Shown here: one piece after another, positions 8,296-17,869 of the stretch
How the letters are laid out: each line of letters starts with the position of its first letter
Position numbering within the stretch: the first letter of the stretch is position 1
NCBI RefSeq assembly: GCF_027497235.1
Contig: NZ_CP114902.1
Location: 3,870,001-3,934,000, forward strand
Direction of reading: 5' to 3'
Length of the DNA stretch: 64,000 nucleotides
Source: Micromonospora sp. WMMD1128
GTDB lineage: Bacteria > Actinomycetota > Actinomycetes > Mycobacteriales > Micromonosporaceae
The notes under the pieces: generated by a model
Databases searched by the model: none
The model's input: only the letters and a program-made list of their open reading frames with translations
What the model was told of the DNA's origin: nothing
Translations under genes and position numbers: made by a program

Positions 8296-10956
8296 ATGGC
8301 GAAGTACGTCTACGACTTCATCGAGGGTGACCGGAGCCGGGCCGACCTGCTCGGCGGCAAGGGCGCCAACCTGGCGGAGATGACCCGGCTCGGCCTGCCG
8401 GTGCCGCCGGGGTTCACGGTGACCACCGACGCGTGCCGCGCCTACCTGGCCACCGGCGCGCCCCCGGACGGGCTGTACGAGGAGATCAACGCGCACCTGC
8501 GCCAGGTCGAGACGCGGCTGGACCGGCGGCTCGGCGACCCGGCCGACCCGCTGCTGCTGGCGGTCCGGTCCGGCGGGCGGTACTCGATGCCGGGGATGAT
8601 GGAGACGATCCTCGACATCGGGCTCAACGACTCCACGGTGACCGGGCTCGCCGCCCACGCCGGCGACGAGCGGTTCGCCTGGGATTCGTACCGGCGGTTG
8701 ATCCAGATGTTCGGCCGCACGGTGCACGGCATTCCGGGTGAGGAGTTCGAGCACGAGTTGGCCGCGGTGCGGGCCACCGCCGGGCCGGGCGGGCCGAGCG
8801 CGGCGCAACTGCGCGACCTGGTCGACACGTACAAGAAGATCTTTGTCCGGCACGTCGGGCAGGAGTTCCCGCAGGCCCCGCACGAGCAGCTCTTCCTGGC
8901 CGTGCGCGCGGTGTTCTCCTCGTGGCACTCGGAGCGGGCGCGGGTCTACCGCCACCAGGAACACATCCCGGACGACCTGGGCACCGCGGTCAACGTGATG
9001 GTCATGGTCTTCGGCAACCTCGGCCGGGACTCCGGCACCGGAGTGGCGTTCACCCGCGACCCGGCCACCGGCGCGCCCGGCGTGTACGGCGACTACCTGA
9101 CCGACGCGCAGGGCGAGGACGTGGTGGCCGGCATCCGCAACACGGTGCCGCTGGCCGAGCTGGAACGGCTGGACCCGGCGAGCTTCCACCGGCTCCGGCA
9201 GATCATGGCGACGCTGGAGCGGCACTACCGCGACCTGTGCGACGTCGAGTTCACCATCGAACGGGGCCGGCTGTGGATGTTGCAGACCCGGGTCGGCAAG
9301 CGGACCGCCGCCGCCGCGTTCGTGATCGCCGCGCAACTCGCCGAGGAGGGGGTGATCACGGCCGACGAGGCGCTGACCCGGGTCACCGGGGCGCAGCTCG
9401 CCCAGCTCATGTTCCCCGCCTTCGACGCCGCCGACGCGCCCGCGCCGCTCGTCGTGGGGGTGGGGGCGTCGCCGGGCGCCGCGGTGGGACGGGTGGTCTT
9501 CGACTCCGCCGCCGCGGCGGCGGCCGGCGGGCCGGTGGTTCTGGTCCGCCCGGAAACCAACCCGGACGACCTGCCCGGCATGATCGCCGCGGCCGGGGTG
9601 CTCACCTCGCGGGGCGGGAAGACGTCGCACGCGGCGGTGGTGGCCCGGGGCATGGGCCGGGCCTGCGTGTGCGGGGCGGAGGCGCTGCGGATCGACGTCG
9701 AGCGCGGCGAGTTCACCGTCGGCGACCGGGTGGTGCGGGCCGGCGAGGTGATCTCGATCGACGGGACCAGCGGGCGGATCTGGCTCGGCGAGGTGCCGGT
9801 GCGGCCCTCACCGGTGGCCCGCTACCTGGCCGGCGAGCTGAACCCCGAAGCCGATCCGCTGGTCGCCGCCGTGCACCGGCTCCTCGGACACGCCGACGCG
9901 GTGCGGACGCTGGGCGTGCGGGCCAACGCGGACACCCCGGAGGACGCCCGCCGCGCCCGCCGGCTCGGCGCCGCCGGGATCGGGCTGTGCCGCACCGAGC
10001 ACATGTTCCTCGGCGAGCGCCGGGAGCTGGTCGAGCGGCTGATCCTGGCCGAGGGTCCGGCGGACGTCACGGCGGCCCTGGACGCGCTGCTGCCGTTGCA
10101 GCGGGCCGACTTCGTCGGGCTGCTGGCCGCGATGGACGGGCTGCCGGTCACCGTCCGGCTGCTCGACCCGCCGCTGCACGAGTTCCTGCCCCCGCTGGCG
10201 GAGCTGACCGCCCGGGTGGTCCGCGCGCAGGCGCGCGGGGAGGATCCGGGCCGGGACGCCACGCTGCTGGCCGCGGTGCGCCGGATGCACGAGACCAACC
10301 CGATGCTGGGGCTGCGCGGCGTGCGGCTCGGGCTGATGGTGCCGGGTCTGTTCGCGATGCAGGTGCGGGCGCTGGCCGAGGCGGCCGTGCAGCGGGTCCG
10401 GGCCGGCGGCGACCCGCGCCCGGAGATCATGGTGCCGCTCGTCGGGGACGTACGGGAACTCGCCGCGGTGGCCGACGAGGCGCGGCGCGTGCTCGCCGAG
10501 GTGGACGGCGCGCCGGAGATCCCGATCGGCACCATGATCGAGACGCCGCGGGCCGCGCTGACCGCCGGGGAGATCGCCGCGGAGGCCCGGTTCATCTCCC
10601 TCGGCACCAACGACCTGACGCAGACCACCTGGGCGTTCTCCCGCGACGACGTGGAGGGCTCGTTCTTCCCCACGTACCTGGCCCGGGGGATCTTCGGCGT
10701 GTCCCCGTTCGAGAGCGTCGACGTCGCCGGGGTCGGCCGGCTGGTCCGGCTCGCCGTCGCCGAGGGGCGGGCGGCCCGGCCGGAGCTGACCGTCGGGGTC
10801 TGCGGCGAGCACGGCGGCGACCCCGACTCGATCGCGTTCTTCGCCGCGGCCGGACTCGACTACGTCTCCTGCTCGCCGTACCGGGTGCCGGTGGCGCGCC
10901 TGGCCGCCGGCCGGACCGCGGTCGAGGCCGGCGCCGACGCATCCGACTCCCGTTAG
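8296..10956 (+). CDS. ppdK: Pyruvate, phosphate dikinase
   Basis: Catalyses pyruvate + ATP + Pi to phosphoenolpyruvate + AMP + PPi, reversibly. 886 residues, the full family length. The N-terminal ATP-grasp part has LLGGKGANLAEMTRLGLPVPPGFT and PGMMETILDIGLN. The swivel domain carries GGKTSHAAVVARGMG with the phosphorylated His at about residue 445. The C-terminal PEP/pyruvate barrel has GIGLCRTEHMFL and CGEHGGDP with the catalytic Cys at about residue 836. The start is supported by GAGGAGG six bases before the ATG. It heads a cluster with pflB and pflA, suggesting pyruvate/PEP interconversion under energy limitation. Confidence 0.97.
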   Translation: MAKYVYDFIEGDRSRADLLGGKGANLAEMTRLGLPVPPGFTVTTDACRAYLATGAPPDGLYEEINAHLRQVETRLDRRLGDPADPLLLAVRSGGRYSMPGMMETILDIGLNDSTVTGLAAHAGDERFAWDSYRRLIQMFGRTVHGIPGEEFEHELAAVRATAGPGGPSAAQLRDLVDTYKKIFVRHVGQEFPQAPHEQLFLAVRAVFSSWHSERARVYRHQEHIPDDLGTAVNVMVMVFGNLGRDSGTGVAFTRDPATGAPGVYGDYLTDAQGEDVVAGIRNTVPLAELERLDPASFHRLRQIMATLERHYRDLCDVEFTIERGRLWMLQTRVGKRTAAAAFVIAAQLAEEGVITADEALTRVTGAQLAQLMFPAFDAADAPAPLVVGVGASPGAAVGRVVFDSAAAAAAGGPVVLVRPETNPDDLPGMIAAAGVLTSRGGKTSHAAVVARGMGRACVCGAEALRIDVERGEFTVGDRVVRAGEVISIDGTSGRIWLGEVPVRPSPVARYLAGELNPEADPLVAAVHRLLGHADAVRTLGVRANADTPEDARRARRLGAAGIGLCRTEHMFLGERRELVERLILAEGPADVTAALDALLPLQRADFVGLLAAMDGLPVTVRLLDPPLHEFLPPLAELTARVVRAQARGEDPGRDATLLAAVRRMHETNPMLGLRGVRLGLMVPGLFAMQVRALAEAAVQRVRAGGDPRPEIMVPLVGDVRELAAVADEARRVLAEVDGAPEIPIGTMIETPRAALTAGEIAAEARFISLGTNDLTQTTWAFSRDDVEGSFFPTYLARGIFGVSPFESVDVAGVGRLVRLAVAEGRAARPELTVGVCGEHGGDPDSIAFFAAAGLDYVSCSPYRVPVARLAAGRTAVEAGADASDSR

Positions 10957-10968
10957 GAGGGCAGCACC

Positions 10969-11403
10969 ATGACCGCCATCTTCAACCCGACCGGGCTGAA
11001 CACCGTACCCCCGGTCCCCCGCCCGGCGACGCCGGCCGACGACCCGACGCCCGCCCCGGCGGTCCCCGGGCCGGTGGGGCCGGTGCTGGAGCTGCCCGGC
11101 GCGGCGCTGGTCCCGGTCACCCACGCCGGTCGCCCGGTGGGCGCGTTCGTCCTGGCCGACGGCAGGGTCCGCTACCGCCGGGTGGTCGACCCGGACCGGT
11201 TCGTCGCGGCGGCCACCGGCGCGTTCGCGGTGGCCGCGCTCACCGCCGCCGTGGCGGTGTGGTCGCGCCGCCGCCCACCGGCGGTGCACACGGTCACCAT
11301 GGGCCCGGGCGGCTGGCTGAGCATGCGTGGCCTGCCGGCCTCCCGCCCCGACCACCGTCCCTGGTGGGCGCGCCTCCTGCACGCCCATCCCCTCCCCCGC
11401 TGA
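10969..11403 (+). CDS. Small single-pass membrane protein in the ppdK-pfl operon
   Basis: 144 residues of unrecognised family. A Pro/Ala-rich N-terminus (~residues 1-45) is followed by a beta-rich stretch (LELPGAALVPVTHAGRPVGAFVLADGRVRYRRVVDPDRF). One hydrophobic helix comes next (AATGAFAVAALTAAVAVW, ~residues 82-100), then a basic stop-transfer RRRPP and a short Trp-containing tail. A strong AGGAGG lies before the ATG, 12 bases after the ppdK stop, and pflB follows 18 bases later. The position makes it part of the operon. It may be an envelope or regulatory accessory; no function can be stated. Confidence 0.7.
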   Translation: MTAIFNPTGLNTVPPVPRPATPADDPTPAPAVPGPVGPVLELPGAALVPVTHAGRPVGAFVLADGRVRYRRVVDPDRFVAAATGAFAVAALTAAVAVWSRRRPPAVHTVTMGPGGWLSMRGLPASRPDHRPWWARLLHAHPLPR

Positions 11404-11421
11404 CCCCTGACAGGAGCGATC

Positions 11422-13668
11422 ATGAGCGGCAACCAGCGCACCGTGGAACCGTGGCGGGGCTTCCGGGACGGGCCGTGGCGCGACACCGTCGACGTGGCGG
11501 ACTTCGTCCGCCGCAACCACGAGCCCTACGCCGGGGACGCGTCGTTCCTCACCGGGCCGACCGAGCGCACGCTCGCGGTCTGGGACCGGCTCCGGGCGAT
11601 GTTCCCGGAGGAGCGGCGCCGCGGCGTGTACGACGTGGACGCCGCCACCCCGTCCGCCATCACCTCGCACGGCCCCGGCTACGTCGACCGGGAGCGGGAG
11701 CTGATCGTCGGGTTGCAGACCGACGCGCCGCTGCGTCGGGCGATCATGCCGGCCGGTGGGCTGCGCATGGTGGAGACCGCGCTGCGGGCGTACGGGCGCG
11801 AACCCGACCCGCGGGTGCACGAGATCTTCACCAGGTACCGCCGGACCCACAACGACGCGGTCTTCGACGCGTACCCGTCGGGCGTGCTGGCCGCCCGACG
11901 CTCGCACGTCATCACCGGGCTGCCCGACGCGTACGGGCGAGGCCGGATCATCGGCGACTACCGGCGGGTGGCGCTCTACGGGGTGGACCGGCTGGTCGAG
12001 GAGCGCCACGCCCACAAGGCGGCGCTGGACGGCCGGCGCAGCACCGACGACGTGATCCGGGACCGCGAGGAACTGGCCGAGCAGATCCGCGCGCTCGGCG
12101 AGCTGAAGGAGATGGCCGCCGGGTACGGCTTCGACATCTCCCGCCCGGCGGCCACCGGCCAGCAGGCGATCCAGTGGCTCTACTTCGCCTACCTGGCCGC
12201 GACGAAGGAGCAGAACGGCGCCGCCATGTCGCTCGGCCGCACCGCCGGCTTCGTCGACGCCTACCTGCGGCGGGACATCGCCGAGGGCCGGCTGGACGAG
12301 CGCGGCGCGCAGGAGCTCGTCGACGACTTCGTGATCAAGCTGCGGATCATCCGGTTCCTCCGCACCCCCGAGTACGACCAGCTCTTCTCCGGCGACCCGA
12401 CCTGGGTCACCGAGGCGCTCGGCGGGATGGGCGCGGACGGCCGGCCGCTCGTCACCCGCACCACGTTCCGCTACCTGCAGACCCTCTACAACCTCGGCCC
12501 GGCACCGGAACCCAACCTGACCGTGCTCTGGTCGCCCCGGCTGCCGGCGGGGTTCAAGCGGTTCTGCGCCCAGGTGTCGCTGGACACCAGCGCCATCCAG
12601 TACGAGAACGACGAGCTGATCCGTCCCGCGTACGACGACGACACCGCGATCGCCTGCTGCGTCTCGGCCATGCGGGTGGGGCGGGACATGCAGTTCTTCG
12701 GCGCCCGCGCGAACCTGGCCAAGGCGCTGCTCTACGCGATCAACGGTGGCCGGGACGAGCTGACCGGCGAGCAGGTCGCGCCGCCGACCACGCCGGTCGG
12801 CGGCGAGACGCTCGACCACGACGAGGTCCTCGCGGCGTACGACCGGACGCTGGACTGGCTCGCCGAGACGTACGTGGACGCGCTGAACGTGATCCACCAC
12901 CAGCACGACAGGTACGCGTACGAACGGCTGGAGATGGCGCTGCACGACCACCCGGTGCGCCGGTTCATGGCCACCGGCATCGCCGGCCTCTCGGTCGCCG
13001 TGGACAGCCTCTCGGCCATCCGGCACGGCCGGGTCAAGGTGCTGCGCGACGCCACCGGGCTGGCCGTCGACTACGCGGTCGAGGGCGAGTTCCCCACGTA
13101 CGGCAACGACGACGACCGGGCCGACGAGATCGCCGTGTGGTTGGTCGAGACGTTCGCGGCGAAGCTGCGTCGCCAGCACACCTACCGGGACGCCGAACTG
13201 ACCATGTCGGTGCTCACGATCACCTCGAACGTGGTCTACGGCCGGCACACCGGCAACACCCCGGACGGGCGGCGGGCCGGTGAGCCGTTCGCGCCCGGGG
13301 CCAACCCGATGAACGGCCGGGACACCCACGGCCTGGTCGCCTCGGCGCTGTCGGTAGCGAAGCTGCCGTACGACGCGGCCCGCGACGGCATCTCGCTGAC
13401 CGGCACGGTCACCCCGGACGGCCTGGGGCACACCCGCGCCGAGCGGATCGCCAACCTGGCCGGGGTGCTCGACGGCTACACCGACGCCGGCGGGTTCCAC
13501 CTCAACGTCAACGTCCTGGACCGGGCCACGCTGCTCGACGCGATGGCCCACCCGGAGCGGTACCCGCAGCTCACCGTCCGGGTCTCCGGGTACGCGGTGA
13601 ACTTCGTCCGGCTCACGCCGGAGCAGCAGCGGGACGTGGTGTCCCGGACGTTCCACGGGTCGCTGTGA
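11422..13668 (+). CDS. pflB: Formate C-acetyltransferase (pyruvate formate-lyase)
   Basis: Glycyl-radical enzyme converting pyruvate and CoA to acetyl-CoA and formate without oxygen. 748 residues, full length. The catalytic cysteine pair is seen in [12 protein letters not shown] (Cys412-Cys413; E. coli PflB has CCVSPM). The radical glycine is in RVSGYAVNF (Gly723) near the C-terminus. Other PFL blocks are [42 protein letters not shown] and [23 protein letters not shown]. The gene has AGGAGCG before the ATG and overlaps the activase start by four bases. PFL is unusual in a lineage regarded as aerobic. The radical form is oxygen sensitive, implying use in micro-oxic or anoxic phases. Confidence 0.97.
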   Translation: MSGNQRTVEPWRGFRDGPWRDTVDVADFVRRNHEPYAGDASFLTGPTERTLAVWDRLRAMFPEERRRGVYDVDAATPSAITSHGPGYVDRERELIVGLQTDAPLRRAIMPAGGLRMVETALRAYGREPDPRVHEIFTRYRRTHNDAVFDAYPSGVLAARRSHVITGLPDAYGRGRIIGDYRRVALYGVDRLVEERHAHKAALDGRRSTDDVIRDREELAEQIRALGELKEMAAGYGFDISRPAATGQQAIQWLYFAYLAATKEQNGAAMSLGRTAGFVDAYLRRDIAEGRLDERGAQELVDDFVIKLRIIRFLRTPEYDQLFSGDPTWVTEALGGMGADGRPLVTRTTFRYLQTLYNLGPAPEPNLTVLWSPRLPAGFKRFCAQVSLDTSAIQYENDELIRPAYDDDTAIACCVSAMRVGRDMQFFGARANLAKALLYAINGGRDELTGEQVAPPTTPVGGETLDHDEVLAAYDRTLDWLAETYVDALNVIHHQHDRYAYERLEMALHDHPVRRFMATGIAGLSVAVDSLSAIRHGRVKVLRDATGLAVDYAVEGEFPTYGNDDDRADEIAVWLVETFAAKLRRQHTYRDAELTMSVLTITSNVVYGRHTGNTPDGRRAGEPFAPGANPMNGRDTHGLVASALSVAKLPYDAARDGISLTGTVTPDGLGHTRAERIANLAGVLDGYTDAGGFHLNVNVLDRATLLDAMAHPERYPQLTVRVSGYAVNFVRLTPEQQRDVVSRTFHGSL

Positions 13669-14438
13669 CCGGCCGGCCCCCGGCGGCGCCGGTGTCGGCG
13701 CCGCCGGTCCTCCACGGGGCGGTGCACTCCTGGGACACGTCGGTCGGGGTGGACGGGCCCGGCACGCGCTTCGTCGTGTTCCTCGCCGGCTGCCCGCTGC
13801 GCTGCCGGTACTGCCACAGCCCGGACACCTGGTACGGGCGCAGCGGCCGGCGGCGCACGGTGGACGAGATGGTCGCCCTGGTCGCGCGGTACCGCCGGTT
13901 CGTCCAGGTGGCCGGCGGGGGCGTCACGATCAGCGGCGGCGAGCCGCTGCTCCAGCCGGCGTTCACCGGGGCGCTGCTGCGCCGCTGCCGGGCGCTCGGC
14001 CTGCACACCGCGTTGGACACCTCCGGGTTCCTCGGCGACCGCGCCGACGACGCGCTGCTGGACGCCACCGACCTGGTGCTGCTGGACGTGAAGGCGGGCA
14101 GCCCGGCGACGTACCGCCGGGTCACCGGCACCGGCCGGCTCGCGCCGACGCTGCGGTTCGCCCGCCGACTGGCCGACCGGGGTACGCCGATGTGGATCCG
14201 GTACGTGCTGGTGCCCGGGCTGACCGACGCGGTCGACGAGGTGGCCCGGGTGGCGGACGTGGCCGCCGGGCTGGCCGGCGTGCAGCGCGTCGAGGTGCTG
14301 CCGTTCCACCGCCTCGGCGCGCACAAGTACGCCGAGCTGGGCCTGGCCTTCCCCCTCGCGGGCACCGCGCCGCCCGATGCGGAGTTGCTGGCCCGGGTAC
14401 GCGGGCAGTTCGCCGCCCGTGGCCTGACCGTCACCTGA
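13665..14438 (+). CDS. pflA: Pyruvate formate-lyase activating enzyme (radical SAM)
   Basis: 257 residues. A radical SAM enzyme that installs the glycyl radical on PflB. The iron-sulfur motif CxxxCxxC is at Cys43, Cys47 and Cys50 in [19 protein letters not shown]; the YCHSPDTW context is specific for PFL activases. [15 protein letters not shown] is the SAM-binding GGE block, and [13 protein letters not shown] and [12 protein letters not shown] match the later barrel strands. The GTG start at 13665 lies within the pflB stop (four-base overlap), so synthesis is coupled to its substrate. The C-terminus has [12 protein letters not shown], typical of PflA. Confidence 0.95.
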   Translation: MTGRPPAAPVSAPPVLHGAVHSWDTSVGVDGPGTRFVVFLAGCPLRCRYCHSPDTWYGRSGRRRTVDEMVALVARYRRFVQVAGGGVTISGGEPLLQPAFTGALLRRCRALGLHTALDTSGFLGDRADDALLDATDLVLLDVKAGSPATYRRVTGTGRLAPTLRFARRLADRGTPMWIRYVLVPGLTDAVDEVARVADVAAGLAGVQRVEVLPFHRLGAHKYAELGLAFPLAGTAPPDAELLARVRGQFAARGLTVT

Positions 14439-14468
14439 TCCGGTTCGTACCGCACCAGCAGGAGGAGC

Positions 14469-14573
14469 ATGTCGATCGCACGGTCGCGCCGCCGCCCCCG
14501 CCCGGCCTGTCCGGGCCCGTTGGTCGTCCGCCGCCGGACCGACCCGGATCAGCTCGCCACGGACCCGGAATAG
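14469..14573 (+). CDS. Possible 34-residue Arg/Pro-rich peptide downstream of pflA
   Basis: A short frame starting MSIARSRRRPRPACP and ending DQLATDPE. It is preceded by AGGAGGAGC directly before the ATG, a ribosome binding site as strong as any in this cluster. It starts 30 bases after pflA and overlaps the 3' end of the convergent cNMP-binding gene by 25 bases. No family is recognised. It may be a small operon-encoded protein or a chance frame. Confidence 0.3.
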   Translation: MSIARSRRRPRPACPGPLVVRRRTDPDQLATDPE

Positions 14574-15019
14574 CCGTACAGGTCCAGCAGCCGGACCCGG
14601 GACGCCTGGAGGCGGTCCACCACCACGCTCATGAACCGTTCGGTGAGCTGCCGGCCCAGCGTGTCGTCGGACTCCATCAGCCGGCGCACCCCCGCCGCGT
14701 CGAACTCGACCGCCGTGCCGCGCCGGGTGGCCACCGCCCCGAACTGCCAGCGGTAGGGCGGGAAGAGCCAGGACCAGCCGAGCACCCCACCCGCGCCGAT
14801 CGTCTCGATGCCCACGTCACCGCGACCGGGCACCGGGAAGTCCAACGCCACCTGGCCGCTGCGGACCAGCCAGAACCGCTCGGCCGGCTGCCCGGCCCGG
14901 AACAACCGGTGCCCGGGATGCCAGGCCACCGGGCGGGCGTGACCGGTGAGCCGAGGCAGCCACCCGTCGGGCAGCCCGGCCAGGAACGGATGCACGCGCA
15001 GCATCTCCAGCGGGGTCAT
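14549..15019 (-). CDS. Cyclic nucleotide-binding domain protein lacking an HTH
   Basis: 156 residues from ATG 15019 (GGAGG four bases upstream): MTPLEMLRVHPFLAGLPDGWLPRLTGHARPVAWHPGHRLFRAGQPAERFWLVRSG. This is the CRP/FNR sensor beta-roll, followed by GVLGWSWLFPPYRWQFGAVA in the phosphate-binding-cassette position and a C-helix (RQLTERFMSVVVDRLQASRVRLLDLYG). The protein stops where a DNA-binding winged helix would begin, so it cannot act as a normal CRP. It is convergent with pflA and divergent from the universal stress gene. A role as a ligand sensor or dimerisation partner of the energy module is inferred. Confidence 0.85.
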   Translation of the reverse strand: MTPLEMLRVHPFLAGLPDGWLPRLTGHARPVAWHPGHRLFRAGQPAERFWLVRSGQVALDFPVPGRGDVGIETIGAGGVLGWSWLFPPYRWQFGAVATRRGTAVEFDAAGVRRLMESDDTLGRQLTERFMSVVVDRLQASRVRLLDLYGYSGSVAS

Positions 15020-15178
15020 GACGCCTCCACGATCGACAGCGGCGAACCGTGGTTCCATCCCACCCGTTCGCGTGCCGGCGCGGCAGGGCCGATGGTCCCG
15101 TACCGGGTGCGTGGCGGCGCGGTCGATCGGGATGGGGGGCGGCCACAATGGCGGGAACCGACCGGAGGGGACACACCG

Positions 15179-16057
15179 ATGAACCGACCCGTCGTGGCGG
15201 GGGTGGACGGATCACCGTCCAGCCTGGCCGCCGCCGACCAGGCCGCCGCCGCCGCGGTGGCACGCTCCCGGCCGCTGCTGCTGGTGCACGGCTACCTGCA
15301 CCCGCTCGGGTACGGCGTGCCGCTCAACCCGTACGACGTCGGGGTGCCGGCGCCCACCGCGGAGGCGGAGAAGATGCTCGAACGGGTGGCTGCCGACCTG
15401 GCCGACCGGCACCCGGGGCTGCGGGTGGAGGTCCGCCAGGTCGCCGGTGGTCCGGGCGCGGCCCTGGTGGAGGAGTCGCGCCGGGCCGAGCTGGTGGTGG
15501 TGGGCAGCCGGGGCGTGGGCGGCTTCACCGGGCTGCTGCTCGGCTCGGTGGGCGGGCAGCTCGCGCAGCACGGGCACTGCCCGGTGCTCGTCGTCCGCCC
15601 CGCGGAACAGCCGATCCCCGTGGGCGGTCCGGTGCTGGTCGGGGTGGACGGCTCCGAGTCCGCCGGGTACGCCGTCGAGCTGGCCGCGGACGAGGCCGAC
15701 CGCCGGGACGCCGAGCTGGTGCTGGTGCACGTCGCCGCGCCGGAGCGCGGTGCGGCGGTGCCGGAGGCCGCAGCGAGTGTTCCCGACCGGGCCGAGGCCG
15801 CCGAGCTGCTGGGTGAGGCCGCCGACCGGGTCCGGACGGCGCACCCGGGGCTGCGGGTGACCGAGCGCACCATGGTCGACGCCTCGCCGGAGACGGCGCT
15901 GCGGGACGCGAGCGGGGAGGCGTCGTTGGTGGTGGTTGGTTCCCGGGGACGGGGCGGCTTCGCCGGGCTGCTGCTCGGCTCGGTCAGCCAGGCCCTGGTG
16001 CAGCACGCCCACTGCCCGGTGCTTGTCGCCCACCCACCGTCGCCGACCGGCGACTGA
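15179..16057 (+). CDS. Tandem-domain universal stress protein
   Basis: 292 residues with two UspA domains. Each has the start of the fold (VVAGVDGSPSSLAAADQA; VLVGVDGSESAGYAVELAADEA) and the ATP-binding signature G-x2-G-x9-G-S (VVGSRGVGGFTGLLLGS and VVGSRGRGGFAGLLLGS) followed by HCPVLVV or HCPVLVA. Two-domain, ATP-binding USPs are hallmark members of hypoxia/dormancy regulons in actinobacteria. This fits the adjacent ppdK-pfl genes. The ATG at 15179 has GGAGGGG nine bases upstream. It is divergent from the cNMP-binding gene. Confidence 0.92.
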   Translation: MNRPVVAGVDGSPSSLAAADQAAAAAVARSRPLLLVHGYLHPLGYGVPLNPYDVGVPAPTAEAEKMLERVAADLADRHPGLRVEVRQVAGGPGAALVEESRRAELVVVGSRGVGGFTGLLLGSVGGQLAQHGHCPVLVVRPAEQPIPVGGPVLVGVDGSESAGYAVELAADEADRRDAELVLVHVAAPERGAAVPEAAASVPDRAEAAELLGEAADRVRTAHPGLRVTERTMVDASPETALRDASGEASLVVVGSRGRGGFAGLLLGSVSQALVQHAHCPVLVAHPPSPTGD

Positions 16058-16068
16058 CGCCGGTCGGG

Positions 16069-16695
16069 TCAGGCCGGGTCGCGGCCGGCGAGCAGGTCGG
16101 CGAAGTCGGTGATGAGGGCGAATGGGTCGGCCGGGCCGGTCGCCGGGGGCCGGCGGTCCACCTGCTCGGCCAGCTCGGCCGCCGCACGGCGGATGCGGGC
16201 CCGCAGCGCGCTGTCGCCGTCGTCGCCGGCCCAGTCCTCGGGCGCGGCGAAGACCGCCGTCGGCAGCGTCACCGCCCGCAGGTACGTGAACATCGGCCGG
16301 ACCGCGTGTTCCAGCGCCAGCGAGTGCCGGGCGGTGCCGCCGGTGGCCCCGAGCAGCACCGGCGTGCCGGCCAGCGCGTCGGCGTCCACCACGTCGAAGA
16401 AGGACTTGAACAACCCGTTGTAGGACGCGTTGAAGATCGGCGTCACCGCGATCAGCCCGTCCGCCGCCGCGATCACGTCGAGGGTCTGTCGCAGCGCGCC
16501 CGGCGCGAAGCCGGTGAGCAGATGGTTGACCACGTCGTGGGCGTGCTCGCGCAGCTCCACCGGGCGCAGCTCCACGTCCGCGCCGCGGCCGGCCAACTCG
16601 TCGCGGGCAGCCGCGGCGAGCTGGTCGGCGAGCAGCCGGGTGGACGAGGGCTGGCCGAGACCGGCCGAGACAACCGCGAGGGTACGCCGGGTCAT
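16069..16695 (-). CDS. NAD(P)H-dependent FMN reductase, LLM-partnered (CE1759 type)
   Basis: 208 residues with a flavodoxin-like fold: RTLAVVSAGLGQPSSTRLLADQLAAAA (phosphate loop), AADGLIAVTPIFNASYNGLFKSFFDVVD (flavin-contact loop) and GTPVLLGATGGTARHSLALEHAVRPMFTYL. The last block is characteristic of the family paired with luciferase-like monooxygenases. It supplies reduced flavin to its partner. The ATG at 16695 overlaps the stop of the upstream LLM gene by four bases, so the two are translationally coupled. Downstream it converges on the universal stress gene. Confidence 0.9.
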   Translation of the reverse strand: MTRRTLAVVSAGLGQPSSTRLLADQLAAAARDELAGRGADVELRPVELREHAHDVVNHLLTGFAPGALRQTLDVIAAADGLIAVTPIFNASYNGLFKSFFDVVDADALAGTPVLLGATGGTARHSLALEHAVRPMFTYLRAVTLPTAVFAAPEDWAGDDGDSALRARIRRAAAELAEQVDRRPPATGPADPFALITDFADLLAGRDPA

Positions 16696-17813
16696 CGCCC
16701 CTCCCCCGCGGTCGCGGCGGCGTCGACGGTGGTCGTCACGGCGTCGCGGGCGGCCAGGAGGCTGGCGTGGGTGGGCGCCTCGGGCACGTGCGCCGGACGC
16801 ATCGAGTCGAACTCCTTGCGCAACACCGGGACCACCTCCTCACCCAGCAGGTCGAGCTGCTCCAGCACGGTCTTCAGCGGCAGGCCGGCGTGGTCCATCA
16901 GGAAGAGCTGCCGCTGGTAGTCGCCGACGTACTCGCGGAAGCCGAGCGTGCGGTCGATGACCTGCTGCGGGCTGCCGACGGTCAGCGGCGTCTCCCGGGT
17001 GAACTCCTCAAGCGACGGGCCGTGCCCGTAGACCGGGGCGTTGTCGAAGTACGGCCGGAACTCCCGTACCGCGTCCTGCGAGTTGCGGCGCATGAAGACC
17101 TGCCCGCCGAGGCCGACGATGGCCTGGTCGGGCGTGCCGTGGCCGTAGTGCGCCCAGCGCTGGCGGTAGAGGCCGACCATCCGCTGGGTGTGCTCCTTGG
17201 GCCAGAAGATGTGGTTGGCGAAGAAGCCGTCGCCGTAGTAGGCGGCCTGCTCGGCGATCTCCGGGCTGCGAATCGAGCCGTGCCAGACGAACGGCGGTAC
17301 GCCGTCGAGCGGGCGCGGGGTCGAGGTGAACGACTGCAACGGCGTGCGGAACTTACCCTTCCAGTCGACTACGTCCTCCCGCCACAGCCGGTGCAGCAGG
17401 TCGTAGTTCTCGATGGCGAGCGGGATGCCGTTGCGGATGTCCTGCCCGAACCACGGGTAGACCGGGCCGGTGTTGCCGCGACCCATCATCAGATCCACCC
17501 GGCCGTCGGCCAGGTGCTGGAGCATCGCGTAGTCCTCGGCGATCTTGACCGGGTCGTTCGTGGTGATCAGCGTGGTCGAGGTCGACAGGAGCAGCCGTTC
17601 GGTGCGCGCGGCGATCCAGCCGAGCATGGTGGTCGGCGACGACGGCACGAACGGCGGGTTGTGGTGCTCGCCGGTGGCGAAGACGTCCAGGCCGACCTCT
17701 TCGGCCTTGAGCGCGATGGCGGTCATGGCCTTGATCCGGTCACGCTCGGACGGCAGCCGCCCGGTGGTCGGGTCGACGGTGACGTCACCGACGGTGAAGA
17801 TTCCGAACTGCAT
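16692..17813 (-). CDS. LLM-class flavin-dependent oxidoreductase (CE1758 type)
   Basis: 373 residues with the bacterial luciferase-like barrel: MQFGIFTVGDVTVDPTTGR, LKAEEVGLDVFATGEHHNPPFVPSSPTTMLG, LLLSTSTTLITTNDPVKIAEDYAMLQHLADGRVDLMMGRGNTGPVYPWFGQD. These blocks hold the flavin-binding and GEHH regions. It probably oxidises a small organic substrate with flavin reduced by the coupled FMN reductase; the substrate is unknown. The ATG at 17813 is chosen over upstream frame extensions because GAGGAG lies seven bases before it. An 18-bp palindrome sits about 57 bases upstream. Confidence 0.9.
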   Translation of the reverse strand: MQFGIFTVGDVTVDPTTGRLPSERDRIKAMTAIALKAEEVGLDVFATGEHHNPPFVPSSPTTMLGWIAARTERLLLSTSTTLITTNDPVKIAEDYAMLQHLADGRVDLMMGRGNTGPVYPWFGQDIRNGIPLAIENYDLLHRLWREDVVDWKGKFRTPLQSFTSTPRPLDGVPPFVWHGSIRSPEIAEQAAYYGDGFFANHIFWPKEHTQRMVGLYRQRWAHYGHGTPDQAIVGLGGQVFMRRNSQDAVREFRPYFDNAPVYGHGPSLEEFTRETPLTVGSPQQVIDRTLGFREYVGDYQRQLFLMDHAGLPLKTVLEQLDLLGEEVVPVLRKEFDSMRPAHVPEAPTHASLLAARDAVTTTVDAAATAGEGR

Positions 17814-17869
17814 GACCAGCTCCTCGGGTGAGAGCCGGACCGGTCGGCCCGGCATCGCACCGCACAACC

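Noticed and set aside
8922..13656. Very long open frames overlapping ppdK and pflB in other frames and on the opposite strand
   Set aside because: They are Arg/Pro/Gly-rich products of high-GC codon bias, lack ribosome binding sites and conflict with clearly conserved enzymes.
16069..17813. LLM/FMN reductase pair as part of a secondary-metabolite cluster
   Set aside because: The two genes form a self-contained overlapping operon with no biosynthetic neighbours.
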